A stretch of 7,341 bases of DNA from JBIIUJ01 sp044340025 (GTDB taxonomy: Bacteria; Pseudomonadota; Alphaproteobacteria; Caulobacterales; Aquidulcibacteraceae): NCBI GenBank assembly GCA_044340025.1, contig JBIIUJ010000129.1, positions 1 to 7,341 on the forward strand. The letters are read 5' to 3'. The translations under genes were made by a program, and so were the position numbers. The stretch's first letter is position 1. Each line of letters opens with the position of its first letter. Under the pieces are notes generated by a model. The model ran no database searches. It saw nothing but the letters and a program-made list of their open reading frames with translations, and was not told where the DNA came from. Positions 5,896 to 7,341 of this stretch are shown piece after piece.

Positions 5896-7184
5896 GGGAT
5901 GATCCCCGCAATCCGCGACAACGCCGCCGGGCGGGCAAGCGCAACGTCCGCACGCATCCACGCGAGGAAGGCGACCTCCCCGGTATCGGCGAAGCGCTGA
6001 TCGAGGACTCTGATCGTGATGTCGGTGCGCAGGCCGATCAGGGCTTCGCGGAAGTCGCCCATGATGATCGAGCTTGCGGCTGTCGCCGTGCCCTGGGTCT
6101 CGTTGATAGGCATGGAGGTCGTCACCAGCAGCGGCACGCCCGCCACGCGGGGGGGCGGCTGCAGCGGTTGGCCGGTCGTGTCGGCAAAGCCGTAGATCGT
6201 CCGGGCCGTCCGGGGGGCGGCGACCATGGCGGTCACGTTGCCAGCGTTGGCCGCTTCCAGCGCCTGCACCGCATTGAGCATCGGAGCCCAGCCCGTGAGG
6301 GCCGCGCCGTTCGTTCCCATGCTGACGTTCTGGATGCCGGTCTGCCCTCTGATGCCCAGCGGCTGGTCGCCCCCGGCGCCCACAAGCACTGCCTGATCGA
6401 GTGCAACAGCCGCCGCGCTGGCGAGCAGGTTGCGGCACGCGGCGTCGGTGTTCTGGCCGTCCTCCAGCAGCTCGTTGGACACCTTGAAGAACACGGCGCA
6501 GGTTTTTGCCGTAAGGATGACCTGATCGAAGCTCGGATCGCTTTCGGGGATGGCCGCACCTTCAGGACGCCAGCCGAAGGCCGGATCGTTCACCTGACGC
6601 GCAATTCGGAGGGTGCTGGCGGTCATTGGGACCGTTCTCGCGCCCGCTCGGATCGCCACGCTTTGCGCCCGAAGCCGGTCGATCAGCTCCGCAGCGAGCG
6701 GGGCCGGAACGATCGCGCCGCCGGCCCCTACAGAGAGTTGTTTCATCGCCCGGTTTTCGATCTCTGTGCGCGGGCCGAAAGCGGCCGCCCGAAGCACGCC
6801 GCTCAGGCCAATCTCCTCGGCGGGCGTGTCGCCGGCCGGAGCGAAGGTGGCCATGCGGTGCTCAGGTGCGAGGACCGGAACCCGCGCCCCGTCGGGGGTG
6901 CGCCACGTATCCCCGGGGAAGTCCGCGCGGGTCTCGGAGCGGTCGCGCCAGACAGCAAAAGCGCGGGGTTCGTGGGCGCCGTTGGGGGGCGTTGCCGGCG
7001 CGTCGCGCTCATAGGCCTCCAGCTTCTGGCGCGCCTCAATCTGCGTGTTGATCGCCGCCACCTTGGATTGGAGCGGAGCCGGATCGGGTGCGCTTTCAGG
7101 GTTGGCGACCACGGCCTGAAGGGCCGCGCGGTGCTCTTCTTCTGCAGCCGTGAGGTCGGCTTTCAGTTGGGGAATGGTCTTCAT
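5892..7184 (-). CDS. HK97-family phage major capsid protein
   Basis: The 430-residue shell protein has the HK97 fold. Residues 3-60 are a charged helical, coiled-coil-like delta domain (LKADLTAAEEEHRAAL; KVAAINTQIEARQKLEAYE), followed by a proline-rich linker, and the mature part probably begins near 140-152 where the protease would cut. Conserved features: VGAGGAIVPAPLAAELIDRL at 152-171, GWRPEGAAIPESDPSFDQV at 204-222, KVSNELLED at 234-242, LDQAVLVGAGGDQPLGI at 262-278, RVAGVPLLVTTSMP at 346-359, and IIMGDFREALIG at 373-384. The start ATG at 7184 has AGAAGGA ending eight bases upstream. The stop overlaps the protease start (GTGA). Here the capsid gene is the first recognisable gene of the unit rather than the last of the head trio. 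No frameshift is seen. Confidence 0.95.
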   Translation of the reverse strand: MKTIPQLKADLTAAEEEHRAALQAVVANPESAPDPAPLQSKVAAINTQIEARQKLEAYERDAPATPPNGAHEPRAFAVWRDRSETRADFPGDTWRTPDGARVPVLAPEHRMATFAPAGDTPAEEIGLSGVLRAAAFGPRTEIENRAMKQLSVGAGGAIVPAPLAAELIDRLRAQSVAIRAGARTVPMTASTLRIARQVNDPAFGWRPEGAAIPESDPSFDQVILTAKTCAVFFKVSNELLEDGQNTDAACRNLLASAAAVALDQAVLVGAGGDQPLGIRGQTGIQNVSMGTNGAALTGWAPMLNAVQALEAANAGNVTAMVAAPRTARTIYGFADTTGQPLQPPPRVAGVPLLVTTSMPINETQGTATAASSIIMGDFREALIGLRTDITIRVLDQRFADTGEVAFLAWMRADVALARPAALSRIAGIIP

Positions 7185-7341
7185 GATTCAGGTCCTTCTA
7201 TGGGCCGTGCCGTCATCGCGACGGGGAAAGGGTGCGGCTCCTGCGTCCGTCCCGGACGCCTAGGTCCGCCGGAACGATAGGTCCGGCTCGGCGCGCCGCT
7301 CGCCGATTGCACCCCATGCGCAGCGTCATGCGTGCGCTTGC
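7181..7341 (-). CDS. Possible 3' end of an upstream gene, unrecognised
   Basis: On the minus strand one frame is open from the window edge to a TGA at 7183-7181, which overlaps the capsid ATG as ATGA, the same style of junction used elsewhere in this unit. The 52 visible residues are rich in Pro, Arg, Gly and Ser and end in RPIEGPES. They match no family I know. Third-position G+C is only about two thirds, and a second minus-strand frame is also open from the edge to a TGA at about 7225, so this may be chance or a leader region instead. The continuing sequence to the right would decide. Confidence 0.3.
   Translation of the reverse strand, partial: KRTHDAAHGVQSASGAPSRTYRSGGPRRPGRTQEPHPFPVAMTARPIEGPES
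7243..7286. repeat. Inverted repeat plus paired direct repeats upstream of the capsid gene
   Basis: GCGTCCG (7243-7249) and CGGACGC (7253-7259) form a perfect 7-bp inverted repeat with a three-base spacer. Next to it TAGGTCCG occurs twice (7261-7268 and 7278-7285), 17 bases apart. Together they lie 60-100 bases before the capsid start, where an operator, attenuator or leader structure could sit. No convincing minus-strand -10/-35 pair was found, so the role is open. Confidence 0.35.

Larger units (their letters stand above)
2861..7341. mobile_element. Integrated phage-like element, left part (right end outside the window)
   Basis: From just after the tRNA-Ser gene to the window edge, all recognisable genes are phage-type and on the minus strand: integrase, a 62-residue unknown, HK97 portal, prohead protease and major capsid. 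The left boundary is inferred from the tRNA and the adjacent integrase. Gene order in the direction of transcription is capsid-protease-portal-unknown-integrase, opposite to the normal HK97-type order of the head genes. No terminase, connector, tail, lysis, repressor or replication gene is visible in this part. It may be a prophage, a degraded prophage or a capsid-carrying satellite. The visible genes all look intact. Confidence 0.85.

Noticed and set aside
5896..6438. Extended upstream start for the prohead protease within the capsid gene
   Set aside because: The extra residues are the capsid gene read in another frame; family similarity begins right after the GTG at 5895.
5850..7280. Long plus-strand open frame of 476 codons opposite the capsid gene
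   Set aside because: It is the antisense of a confident capsid gene in GC-rich DNA. The translation is Arg/Gly/His-rich and matches no family.
1..7341. CRISPR array, insertion sequence, toxin-antitoxin pair or defence genes
   Set aside because: No regularly spaced repeats, transposase motifs or paired small genes of those types were seen on either strand.

Overview
The window is GC-rich and looks alphaproteobacterial. The clearest sign is the CoA pyrophosphatase (NUDIX) gene overlapping a CCA tRNA nucleotidyltransferase gene, a pairing I recall as common in alphaproteobacteria. Genus cannot be set from this sequence.

Layout. Bases 1-2770 are chromosomal: the 3' end of a NUDIX CoA pyrophosphatase gene (+), a complete CCA-adding enzyme gene (+), and a convergent acyltransferase-3 membrane protein gene (-) whose stop lies one base from the CCA gene stop. 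A complete tRNA-Ser(GGA) gene follows at 2771-2860 (+), with a plausible promoter in front. From 2861 to the right edge the DNA is an integrated phage-like element. Every gene in it is on the minus strand, so it is transcribed toward the tRNA. In transcription order these are: HK97-type major capsid protein, prohead protease (U35-like), portal protein, a 62-residue protein of unknown function, and a tyrosine integrase. The integrase stops 49 bases from the tRNA 3' end. The right end of the element is beyond the window.

How it fits together. The integrase beside the 3' end of an intact tRNA gene is the classic picture of tRNA-targeted insertion, with the tRNA end as the likely crossover region. 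Portal, protease and capsid are the core of an HK97-fold head: the capsid protein assembles around the portal ring and the protease removes the capsid N-terminal delta domain. All four gene junctions overlap (GTGA, ATGA, TGATG, then 14 bases), so the five genes look like one translationally coupled unit ending in the integrase.

What stands out. The head genes run capsid-protease-portal, the reverse of the usual portal-protease-capsid order. No terminase or connector gene lies between portal and integrase. The integrase starts with TTG behind a strong Shine-Dalgarno sequence and is the last gene of the head unit. This suggests an atypical prophage or a capsid-encoding satellite (compare capsid-forming PICIs) rather than a standard lambdoid prophage. 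That is inference, and it depends on sequence to the right of the window.
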